Source: Luidia sarsii
Taxonomy: Eukaryota; Echinodermata; Asteroidea; Paxillosida; Luidiidae
Direction: 5' to 3'
DNA: 64,000 bases
Assembly (NCBI GenBank): GCA_949987565.1
Contig: OX465107.1
Location: 18,044,379-18,108,378, forward strand
Position numbers and translations under genes: made by a program
Notes under the pieces: model-generated
The model's database searches: none
The model's input: only the letters and a program-made list of their open reading frames with translations
What the model was told of the DNA's origin: nothing
Shown: one piece after another, positions 11,424 to 23,400 of the stretch
Numbering within the stretch: the stretch's first letter is position 1
Layout: every line of letters begins with the position of its first letter

Positions 11424-14400
11424 TCGTCCCTTCTTAATTGTGTTGACTTCTCAAAGTACCTCTACAAGTTAAAGTGTTAAATGATATTACTCCTTCGTAT
11501 GGGCAAGCACGTAATCTGTCCGGGATGACGTCATGCAGATGCACCGGTCCATGTTAATTCCTCCCACAGAAACATTTATTCAAATCATTGTCGGCAAGAG
11601 TCGGCCGGTCTATGAATTTCAATAACAAGGAATCGAATGGATATGTTGCTTCCTGATATGTTGCTACCTGAATGCTTCCTCATTCAAACACTGTCTTTCC
11701 TCTCAGTAGCCCAGATAATTTCAGCGATGTTTTTGATTGTATCAGAGATATTCATGCGTGCCAATTTCAATCTTAAATACTGCACGCTTATTGTCCCCCA
11801 CCCCTAAAAAAAAAAAAAAAAAAAAAAAAAATCTGTTTGTCTGACTTGGAACAAAATCAGATTAATATGTGTTTTAGTTCTGAGAAGAAGGAATAGGGTT
11901 TATGATTTGGGTAAACAATCCTCTTTCCTGTCCGTGATACATCCGAAACCAAGCAAGTGCCTTTCACGTCAATGTCCCGGCACGTGTGCCTAAACACCCC
12001 CGCTAACTATTAACTCACCCCCTACCCGGTTAACTATTTCCCAGGCTCCAAAGGTCCTCTGCTCTCCGACTCACTAAAAGTCCCATCCATTTGGGGAAGA
12101 TTACTCCGGGTCCTCCATCAAGCAATCTTATTCCCCCCCCTTCCCCTCAGATCAACCCCACACTGTCTGCCTTATCATTAAGCACTGCCGACAGGATGTG
12201 CTTTGCATTCCCCCTGAGCAAGCTGCCTTGGGGTGATGTACCCCTCTGTGGCCATTCTAGAGGCCGCTAGGACGGACGGAAGTCAACCGAAGTAAATGCA
12301 AACACAATTTATCCAACTTTGATTTGTCGGCTCTCCGGCTGATCACAGCCGGAGGCTTTTGGTCTCACGTCCGAACAACAACCAGCTGTATCTATATTTG
12401 TCTGCAACACTTAATTTGGTCTAATCCTGAGATAACAAAGTGCATTTTTTCTTCCTTGAAAAATAGTCTGAAAATTGTGAAAAGAAAAGCTTACGTATTA
12501 TCGCACTTTTTTTATCGTGCTGACAATTTAGGTTACTCAGTAGATGGAATTTTGTTTTGTGGCTTTCTTTTTGTTGATATCAAAAGACGGCATTAGAGTG
12601 TTTTTTTTTATCTCTTTAGGAAATGGTGAGTGTATATTCTTGATGCGGCTCTTTCAGTGAAAGCGAGTTCCTTTATAGGGACTTGAACCCTGACCTCTGG
12701 TTTTGCATACCAGTGTTCTTACCATCTGAGATATCCAGCCCTTAGATGGTGGACATCCCAAAACAGTCAACTAGTCTTTGTTAAACAAAATTATCTGTCT
12801 TTTTTCCCCTTTATCGACCATGTTTCACTTTATGGTTGTTGTGTTAGATTTTTTTTTATTATGGCAACCTGATTTTTTTACAATAACAAATAATGATACA
12901 AAAATTTAAGGTGCTTAATACGGCTGTTTCTTAGCACATTATTGTCTGTCTACAAATTACAAACAGAATTACAGGTATGCATTCCACTATTCTTTGCTTA
13001 ACATGAAACAAATGTGAAGTTTTTGTTGACAAGCTGATTTCATGATTCGTGACTCTCAAGCAGATTGTAGAGCCCAAGCAATTTCTATGAAAGTGGGCCC
13101 ATGTCTTTCTCAATTTTTTTGTTTTCCTACAGGGGCTCTGTCCAATGTGGCCCTGGACCAGACGGACCACAGCCGCGGCCCCATCATGGCCCACGGCTGG
13201 CTGGACATGGACATGGTCAGCCAGGAGAACGGCGAGCGGGAGACACTGGACACGCTGCGGGCGGCCAGCGGCCGGACCCTGGTCAGCCTGGCCGAGCAGC
13301 GGCTGACCGCCGAGGGGCTGGACCTCAGCTGGAAGGAGACGGTCATCACGCTGGCCAACCGCATCTGCTCGCTGGTCAGTAACTCTAGCACTCTGAAAAT
13401 CACTGGTCATCACGCTGGCCAATCGCATCTGCTTGCCGGTCAGTAACTCTAGCACTCTGAAAATCACTGGTCATCTCGCTGGCCAACCGCATCTGCTCGC
13501 TGGTCAGTAACTCTAGCACTCTGAAAATCACTGGTCATCTCGCTGGCCAACCGCATCTGCTCGCTGGTCAGTAACTCTAGCACTCTGAAAATCACTGGTC
13601 ATCATTCTGGCCAACTGCATCTGCTCGCTGGTCAGTAACTCTAGCACTCTGAAAATCACTGGTCATCTCGCTGGCCAACCGCATCTGCTTGCTGGTCAGT
13701 AACTCTAGCACTCTGAAAATCACTGGTCATCATTCTGGCCAACTGCATCTGCTCCCTGGTCAGTAACTCTAGCACTCTGAAAATCACTGGTCATCATTCT
13801 GGCCAACCGCATCTGCTCGCTGGTCAGTAACTCTAGCACTCTGAAAATCACTGGTCATCATTCTGGCCAACTGCATCTGCTCGCTGGTCAGTAACTCTAG
13901 CACTCTGAAAATCACTGGTCATCATTCTGGCCAACCGCATCTGCTCGCTGGTCAGTAACTCTAGCACTCTGAAAATCACAGGTCATCTCGCTGGCCAACC
14001 GCATCTGCTCGCTGGTCAGTAACTCTAGCACTCTGAAAATCACTGGTCATCATTCTGGCCAACTACATCTGCTCGCTGGTCAGTAACTCTAGCACTCTGA
14101 AAATCACTGGTCATCATTCTGGCCAACCGCATCTGCTCGCTGGTCAGTAACTCTAGCACTCTGAAAATCACTGGTCATCATTCTGGCCAACCGCATCTGC
14201 TCGCTGGTCAGTAACTCTAGCACTCTGAAAATCACTGGTCATCATTCTGGTCAACCACATCTGCTCGCTGGTCAGTAACTCTAGCACTCTGAAAATCACT
14301 GGTCATCATTCTGGCCAACTGCATCTGCTCGCTGGTCAGTAACTCTAGCTCTCTGAAAATCACTGGTCATCATTCTGGCCAACTGCATCTGCTCGCTGGT

Positions 14401-17400
14401 CAGTAACTCTAGCACTCTGAAAATCACTGGTCATCATTCTGGCCAACTGCATCTGCTCGCTGGTCAGTAACTCTAGCACTCTGAAAATCACTGGTCATCA
14501 TTCTGGCCAACTGCATCTGCTCGCTGGTCAGTAACTCTAGCACTCTGAAAATCACAGGTCATCTCGCTGGCCAACCGCATCTGCTCGCTGGTCAGTAACT
14601 CTAGCACTCTGAAAATCACTGGTCATCATTCTGGCCAACTACATCTGCTCGCTGGTCAGTAACTCTAGCACTCTGAAAATCACTGGTCATCATTCTGGCC
14701 AACCGCATCTGCTCGCTGGTCAGTAACTCTAGCACTCTGAAAATCACTGGTCATCATTCTGGTCAACCGCATCTGCTCGCTGGTCAGTAACTCTAGCACT
14801 CTGAAAATCACTGGTCATCATTCTGGCCAACTACATCTGCTCGCTGGTCAGTAACTCTAGCACTCTGAAAATCACTGGTCATCTCGCTGGCCAACCGCAT
14901 CTGCTCGCTGGTCAGTAACTCTAGCACTCTGAAAATCACTGGTCATCATTCTGGCCAACTGCATCTGCTCGCTGGTCAGTAACTCTAGCACTCTGAAAAT
15001 CACTGGTCATCTCGCTGGCCAACCGCATCTGCTTGCTGGTCAGTAACTCTAGCACTCTGAAAATCACTGGTCATCATTCTGGCCAACTGCATCTGCTCCC
15101 TGGTCAGTAACTCTAGCACTCTGAAAATCACTGGTCATCATTCTGGCCAACCGCATCTGCTCGCTGGTCAGTAACTCTAGCACTCTGAAAATCACTGGTC
15201 ATCATTCTGGCCAACCGCATCTGCTCGCTGGTCAGTAACTCTAGCACTCTGAAAATCACTGGTCATCATTCTGGCCAACTGCATCTGCTCGCTGGTCAGT
15301 AACTCTAGCACTCTGAAAATCACTGGTCATCATTCTGGCCAACCGCATCTGCTCGCTGGTCAGTAACTCTAGCACTCTGAAAATCACAGGTCATCTCGCT
15401 GGCCAACCGCATCTGCTCGCTGGTCAGTAACTCTAGCACTCTGAAAATCACTGGTCATCATTCTGGCCAACTACATCTGCTCGCTGGTCAGTAACTCTAG
15501 CACTCTGAAAATCACTGGTCATCATTCTGGCCAACCGCATCTGCTCGCTGGTCAGTAACTCTAGCACTCTGAAAATCACTGGTCATCATTCTGGCCAACC
15601 GCATCTGCTCGCTGGTCAGTAACTCTAGCACTCTGAAAATCACTGGTCATCATTCTGGTCAACCACATCTGCTCGCTGGTCAGTAACTCTAGCACTCTGA
15701 AAATCACTGGTCATCATTCTGGCCAACTGCATCTGCTCGCTGGTCAGTAACTCTAGCTCTCTGAAAATCACTGGTCATCATTCTGGCCAACTGCATCTGC
15801 TCGCTGGTCAGTAACTCTAGCACTCTGAAAATCACTGGTCATCATTCTGGCCAACTGCATCTGCTCGCTGGTCAGTAACTCTAGCACTCTGAAAATCACT
15901 GGTCATCATTCTGGCCAACTGCATCTGCTCGCTGGTCAGTAACTCTAGCACTCTGAAAATCACAGGTCATCTCGCTGGCCAACCGCATCTGCTCGCTGGT
16001 CAGTAACTCTAGCACTCTGAAAATCACTGGTCATCATTCTGGCCAACTACATCTGCTCGCTGGTCAGTAACTCTAGCACTCTGAAAATCACTGGTCATCA
16101 TTCTGGCCAACCGCATCTGCTCGCTGGTCAGTAACTCTAGCACTCTGAAAATCACTGGTCATCATTCTGGTCAACCGCATCTGCTCGCTGGTCAGTAACT
16201 CTAGCACTCTGAAAATCACTGGTCATCATTCTGGCCAACTACATCTGCTCGCTGGTCAGTAACTCTAGCACTCTGAAAATCACTGGTCATCATTCTGGCC
16301 AACCGCATCTGCTCGCTGGTCAGTAACTCTAGCACTCTGAAAATCACTGGTCATCATTCTGGCCAACCGCATCTGCTCGCTGGTCAGTAACTCTAGCACT
16401 CTGAAAATCACTGGTCATCATTCTGGTCAACCACATCTGCTCGCTGGTCAGTAACTCTAGCACTCTGAAAATCACTGGTCATCATTCTGGCCAACTGCAT
16501 CTGCTCGCTGGTCAGTAACTCTAGCTCTCTGAAAATCACTGGTCATCATTCTGGCCAACTGCATCTGCTCGCTGGTCAGTAACTCTAGCACTCTGAAAAT
16601 CACTGGTCATCATTCTGGCCAACTGCATCTGCTCGCTGGTCAGTAACTCTAGCACTCTGAAAATCACTGGTCATCATTCTGGCCAACTGTATCTGCTCGC
16701 TGGTCAGTAACTCTAGCACTCTGAAAATCACTGGTCATCATTCTGGCCAACCGCATCTGCTCGCTGGTCAGTAACTCTAGCACTCTGAAAATCACTGGTC
16801 ATCATTCTGGCCAACTGCATCTGCTCGCTGGTCAGTAACTCTAGCACTCTGAAAATCACTGGTCATCATTCTGGCCAACCGCATCTGCTTGCTGGTCAGT
16901 AACTCTAGCACTCTGAAAATCACTGGTCATCATTCTGGCCAACCGCATCTGCTCGCTGGTCAGTAACTCTAGCACTCTGAAAATCTCAGCCGTGAACATC
17001 GGGTGAAATGAATACGTCATGTTGCCATGAAAGAGCGATGTGAATTGCTTCTGACTTGAGTTCCACTATTCTTTAGTTATAGCACGAGACAAAAGTGAAG
17101 TTTGGTTTGGCAAAGTGATCTTGCGAATCGTGACATTTTATGCTTAAGCAAAAGATTATGCTTAAAGCAGCCAATATAAAAAAAAAATCATGGTCTCTTT
17201 AGTGACCTGGAAATGGCCTTATCAGGTCAGAGAGGCAATTAAGTTCACAATGACTTCACTGTAAAATGCACCGTGAAATCACAGTGACTTTTTAGTTTCA
17301 CGGCAAAATGACATTTTCGCCCCTTTTTCACGGTTTAGATGTTCACAGTGTCATGATACCCAAATGTGCCTTGCTCACCACAGGTCAAGCCGGATGTCAT

Positions 17401-20400
17401 GATCAATGATAACATGGACATCCGGCACTACGTTCACATCAAGAAGGTGCCGGGAGGCAGCCAGGCCGACTGCTTCATCGTCAACGGGACCGTCTGCACC
17501 AAGAACATCGCCCACAAGAAGGTACCGTGTAGCCTTGTACAATTTCCGGAGAAGAAGAGATACATAAAAAAAAAAAATCGCAGTTCACTCCGTCCTTGAG
17601 TCTGACAGTGTACGGTACTTTCAGATGAGCTAGCAGCATTTCCAGCAGCATGCCAACTTCTTCAACAAAGGGTTTGCCCTACTCAACGTGTGAATAGGGC
17701 TAACCTCCTCGATGCAAAGTCGTATTATGTCTATGAGAAAATTCATTTTCAAATCTCACTTTTGAGATTTAGTTCTCGTCCTGACGGCTTTTCCCCCCCG
17801 CATGTTTTGGCAGATGGCAGGGCATCTGAGCAATCCGAAGATCCTCCTGCTTCAGTCTGCCATCGAGCACCAGCGAGTGGAGAACAAGTTCAGCTCCATA
17901 GACCCCATTGTCCTGCAGGTAGGTGCAGAAGGCCAGGCGAGTGGTCCGAAAGTGTTTCGTACATTTTGGGGTTCCATGGGTCACCAGAGAGGCAGTTAAT
18001 GGGAAAACACCATCATCTTTACGTACTTCATACTCCTTGCCCCTTACCAGGGTATTGGGGGTCGATGGACTAAGGAGAAAAAAAGAAAAGAAATTGCCGG
18101 GCAGGAGATTGTGAGTGAATTTGAACATAATGTTTGTTCCTGTATTTACGTCTAATTTGTCTGTAAAGGCTGTTCTCTACAAGCCTTGGCTTATATGAAC
18201 AGCCTCTACATATACTTCCCACTTTCTTTTATTTAAGTTCTTTATATATCAAACTTATATTGTTATTATATATACTGTTATTTAATTCACGTCATCCATT
18301 CTGATGTGTATGCTTGTGGAAGTATGGAAATAAATGTTATTATTGAAATTGAAATTGAAATTGATGGTAACAAAGTTTTACCCAATAATACGCTTGATTA
18401 GCAAGTACTGTACCGTATCTTCAGATTGCCTCCTCTCTGTAAACTACGGCTTTTCCCGCAAGGAATTTGCAACAGCACTGACCCATTACAAACCGTGTCT
18501 CCTGCACCCAACCCGTCAAACGGAATAACCTTTCTAAGACAGACCCAAGGAGCATTACAACCATTGGACTCGCAATCCAATTCAACCCACCACGGGAACC
18601 ACCCCCGCCACAACCCAAAGACAACCATCCGAATGGAATCATTTCTTTGCCCAAGAAAATGGTACCACTCTAGATGGCTACCAAGCCAGGAACCGGGACA
18701 GAGACTGAGAGGAAGGCCGGAACAATTCAATGTGCATCTGCAAAACCCGAAGTTACGTTGCACGGCCACAGGGCAAAGCTTTTGGCTTTTTTCTCATTCG
18801 ACGGCATTTTTTCATTCTCATGCCATCTGCACCAGGAGCACGAACACCTAAAGAAGTGTGTCTCGAGGATCGCCTCCCTGAAGCCAGACATTCTGATCGT
18901 GGAGAAGACGGTGGCTCGTCTGGCCCAGATGTTTCTCCTCCACAGCGGCATATCGCTGGTCCTCAACGTCAAACTGGTGAGTGGGAGAGCCATCGGCTCA
19001 GTCCTTGGAATGTTTCGTTGTTCATTGTGTAAAAGACTTTAACCCCAACGCTTTGCACCACACACTGTATACTGCAATTTACCACAGTGCCCACAGGGGT
19101 GTAGGCTCACATACCACAGGTCACCACAAAAACCCCACAGCGGCATATCGCTGGTCCTCAACGTCAAACTGGTGAGTGGGAGAGCCATCGGCTCAGTCCT
19201 TGGAATGTTTCGTTGTTCATTGTGTAAAAGACATTAACCCTAACGCTTTGCACCACACACTGTATACCGCAATTTACCACAGTGCCCACAGGGGTGTAGG
19301 CTCACATACCACAGGTCACCACAAAAACCCCGCTGTGGAATGTCCTGGTGCATGGTCCTTATCCTCCCACAGGAAAAACCATGTGTGGTTAATTGTGGTT
19401 TCAATTCCGGTTAGGGTTAATGTGGATGAGACTCAAGGGTTTGTAGTACTTTGTACGGTAGAATCGCAATGCAGAAAGTTTGCAGTGACACTGTGCTTAA
19501 TCGCTTTTCGAAGAATTTTCGACGGACGAAGTAAAAGGACAACTGACTGTGGAATTGTTTTCAACAGTTTGAAAAAAAAAAAAAGGCGAAGAAAATGTGA
19601 CTGGACTGGGACTGGAACCTGAGACCTCTGGCTTAACGGCCAGCGCTCTGCCCCGCTGACTCTTGTAGGAATGAATGCTGTTCTGAGAAAGGTCATTGAC
19701 TCTGTTTCGGGCAACATGTGCTGTGATGAGACTTGGCACGGTGGAAATACTGAGTGGAAGGTTTGCGGTGACGCCATGTAGCACTTCTCTTTCATGAAGG
19801 CGTGGGGCTGTGAAAAGAGTTTGATTGTAAATCAAACTGAACTTCAGCCTTTGGCTGCGAGAGTTTGGTCAATAAACCATCAATAGTAATAACAATAAAA
19901 GTTCTAAATGAGACTTAAGGTTTTGCATGGTGGGTGAATCAATATAGGAAGGTTTGCGGTGGACACCATGTATCAGGTGACTTAAAGGAAGAGGTATGGT
20001 TCTGAAAAGAACCTGAGGGTAACTCGACGTTTCGGCCAGTATGCTCTGGCCGTCATCAGGAGAAGGCCAGACGGCCAGAGCTTACTGGTCGAAAGGTCGA
20101 GTTACCACTCAGGTTCTTTTCAGAACCACACCTCTTCCTTTAAGAGACCTTATACATGGTGTCACCGCAAACCTTCCTATATTGATTCACCCACCATGCA
20201 AAGCCTTAAGTCTTTTTTAACCAAATAAGATGCAAAAATACCCACTCTAAGTTAAGCGACGGCATGTAAACATTGGTCGGGCAAACGGTCAAATTGATAA
20301 CACAGCATCGTATTGTTGACTTTCTCTTCCCATCTCCTGATGACGGCCAGAGCATACTGGCCGAAACGTCGAGTTACCACTCAGGTTCTTTTCAGAACCA

Positions 20401-23400
20401 CACCTCTTCCTTTAAGTCACCTGATACATGGTGTCCACCGCAAACCTTTCTATATTAATAAAAGTTCTGCTTTCCCCTGGCCTCTCCGCAGTCGGTCATG
20501 GATCGCCTGAGTCGCTGCACGGAGGTGGGGCTGATTCGCTCCATTGACCAGGTCAACCAGACCACCCCTCTGGGTCGTTGCCTCATGTTCCGCCTGCAGA
20601 AGTACGAGCTGCCCAAAGGTACCGGCTAGTGGATTCCTTTCATCATCCCGCGGGATGCCAAATGGTTTTTTTTTGTCACTGTGTCTCGTCTCCAGTTGGC
20701 CTCGATAGGGACGTTTCCATTGACCCCCCAAAAAAAACACAGATTTTTTTGGATCGCGATTTGATTCGTGATTCAAACTCCATTTTTTGTGTGTGGACAC
20801 AATAATCACAAATATTTGTTGAATTGAATCGCAATGCAGACTTCACTGTTAGTGAGACTTTTATTAAACGCGATTATTAGTGGAATTTGAATCATGATTC
20901 AGACTCCACTATTAGTGAGACTTTTAATAAACGCAATTATTAGTGGAATTTGAATCACGATTCAGACTCCACTATTACTGAGAATTTTAATAAACGCGAT
21001 TATTAGTGGAATTTGAATCACGATTCAGACTCCACTATTAGTGAGACTTTTAATAAACGCAATTATTAGTGGAATTTAAATCATGATTCAGACGTATGTA
21101 ATTCAACGAGGGTTTGCCCTGCTCGACAAAGTAATAAGCACTGACTGCCCAGCGCACACAGAGCTGCCTGATTTGTTTTCATCAGGCATCGGGCAAAGCA
21201 CTGGGCACTCAGTGCTTATTACATCGAGCAGGGCAAACCTTCATTGAATCTATTTGTGAACTGTGACCCAATGAAATGAAGTGATATAGGAAGGTTTGCG
21301 GTGACACCATGTATAAGGTCTCTTAAAGAAGAGGTATGGTTCTGAATAGAACCTGAGTGATAACTCAGAACCGTACCTCTTCTTTAAGAGACCTTATACA
21401 TGTGTACATGGTGTCACTGCAAGCCCTCCTGTATTGTTTTACCCACCGTGCAATGAAATGCAGTGCAATTCCTCTTTCTGACTCTCTCACTCGCTCTGTC
21501 TCACTCTCTACGACGTGCAATCCCTTGGCCAGGTTTCTCCAAGACCCTGATGTTCTTCGAGGGATGTCCAGGCCACCTGGGCTGCTCCGTGGTGCTGAGA
21601 GGAGGGGACCATGACATCTTGAAGAAGGTATTGTAACGTCCTACCGTAGGTCCTAGAAAGTATCCTGCTCCCACCAGTGGAAAAGAGCTGGGAAAAAATC
21701 TGGGAAACAAAATTTCCAGAACTTTACAAGATAATAAATCAGGGGTATTATTCTATGCGTAAAGTGTGTGTGCCATAGCCCACAATCAAAGAAATCTATG
21801 CGTAATAAACTCGACCAGGTTACCTCGAAACACTGAGTATTAAGAAAATAAGACAGTAACTTACGAACAGAAAAGTGCATCGACGGATGGCGGATAACTT
21901 ATACAAAAAGAAGACGGCCCAACAAACTGTTGGCCCAAGTGAAAACTTATACACAAATGATAAGCCACCGCCCGTCTGTCCTGCTGATGTATTGTGTGAG
22001 TGTTCATAAATTTGAAAAAATTAAGAAACTCCACATTTATTAATGAGCATGCATCTCCACACTCATCTCCACACAGTTGGAGAATATCTTGTATGTCGTA
22101 GTTACCAGATTATTTAGGCAAACAGTACCACCACTGCATTTGCTTTGACAGCCTTGTATGACTCGTGACTCCGACTCATTTTCAATGGCTCGGACTCTAA
22201 ACTTGAGACTACACCTTTGTGACTCTTTGTTGACTCGGCCCTTACTGACTGATTGACTCGTACTTGACAGATGTGACACTGACTCGGACTCGATTTTATG
22301 TTTGAGTAAAACTTTGACTGTGACTGTGACCCTGTTTTTCCGTGTTTGCAACCCCAGGTGAAGAGGGTCCTGCAGTTCATGATCTACGCCAACTACCACT
22401 CCCACCTGGAGATCTCCTTCCTGATGGACGAGTTCGCCAAGCCGCCGGCCTCCCAGCCCCAGGGGGAGGAAGCGGACGAGGGGTCCCGGACGGACGACCG
22501 CCTCTCCCCGGACGCCTGCTCGCCGCTGTCCCCGACGACGCTGGGCATCTCGGACAGCGTCAGCGAGGGCCTGGCCTCGGTCAACGGCGGCCTGGCGGCG
22601 GACGGCGGACCGGCCGAGCAGGTGGACATCGTCAGCGAGAAGGCCCTGGCCGAGGAGGCCGGCCAGCAGCGGGACGAGGCCGATGGCTCGAGCAGCATGG
22701 CCGGCTTCCGGGCCACCATGTCCTCCATGAAGCAGAGGCTGAAGGCCAGGGTGGCCGGCGTGGCGTCCCACGCCCTCCACGACCCCGAGACTGAGGCTGC
22801 CGCCGCTGCCGGCGGCACCCGGCACGAGGAGGAGGAGGAGGTGAGATCCGATCACGAGCTGTTTGAGGAGATCCCCGAGGCGGGAGGCGTCCGGGACTGT
22901 AGAGGCGTGCCGCCGGAGTCGGCACCTCCCGAGAGCCTCTCCGCCGACTCGAAGAACGACAAGGCCGAGCGGGAAGGAGGCGCTTTGCCCGAGGAGTCAG
23001 AGCAGGGCATCCCAAGGATTCTGGAGTATGACGATCAGCCGGCCGAAACAGGCAGTACCCCGATGCCCTCCCAGTCCAGCAGATCACCGGTGGAGAACCA
23101 GGACCGAGTCGATGCCAACCCGGGGAGCCAGCCGGGAGTCTCGGTCGCTCAGCTGCAGGGACCCACCCCGGACTTTGACCACGAGGCCACCACCAAGGAG
23201 ATCGAGTCCCGGTTCGTGGAGCTGAAGAGGCGTCGGCTGATCGGCGCCGACAGCTGCTCCATCGGGAGCCAGGAGGACCTGCATGTCTTGTCGCCGCCGA
23301 TGCCCTCGGCCGCGGCCAAGAGCAGGCCGGCCTTCTGCAGCGCCCTGGACAAGACGCTGCTGTGCATCTCGCCCCACGTCAAGCTCGGCCTGCCCTACAT

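Noticed and set aside
13341..16985. CRISPR-like array of regular 64-bp repeats
   Set aside because: Units are contiguous with no variable spacers, derive from a host exon edge, and the genome is eukaryotic.
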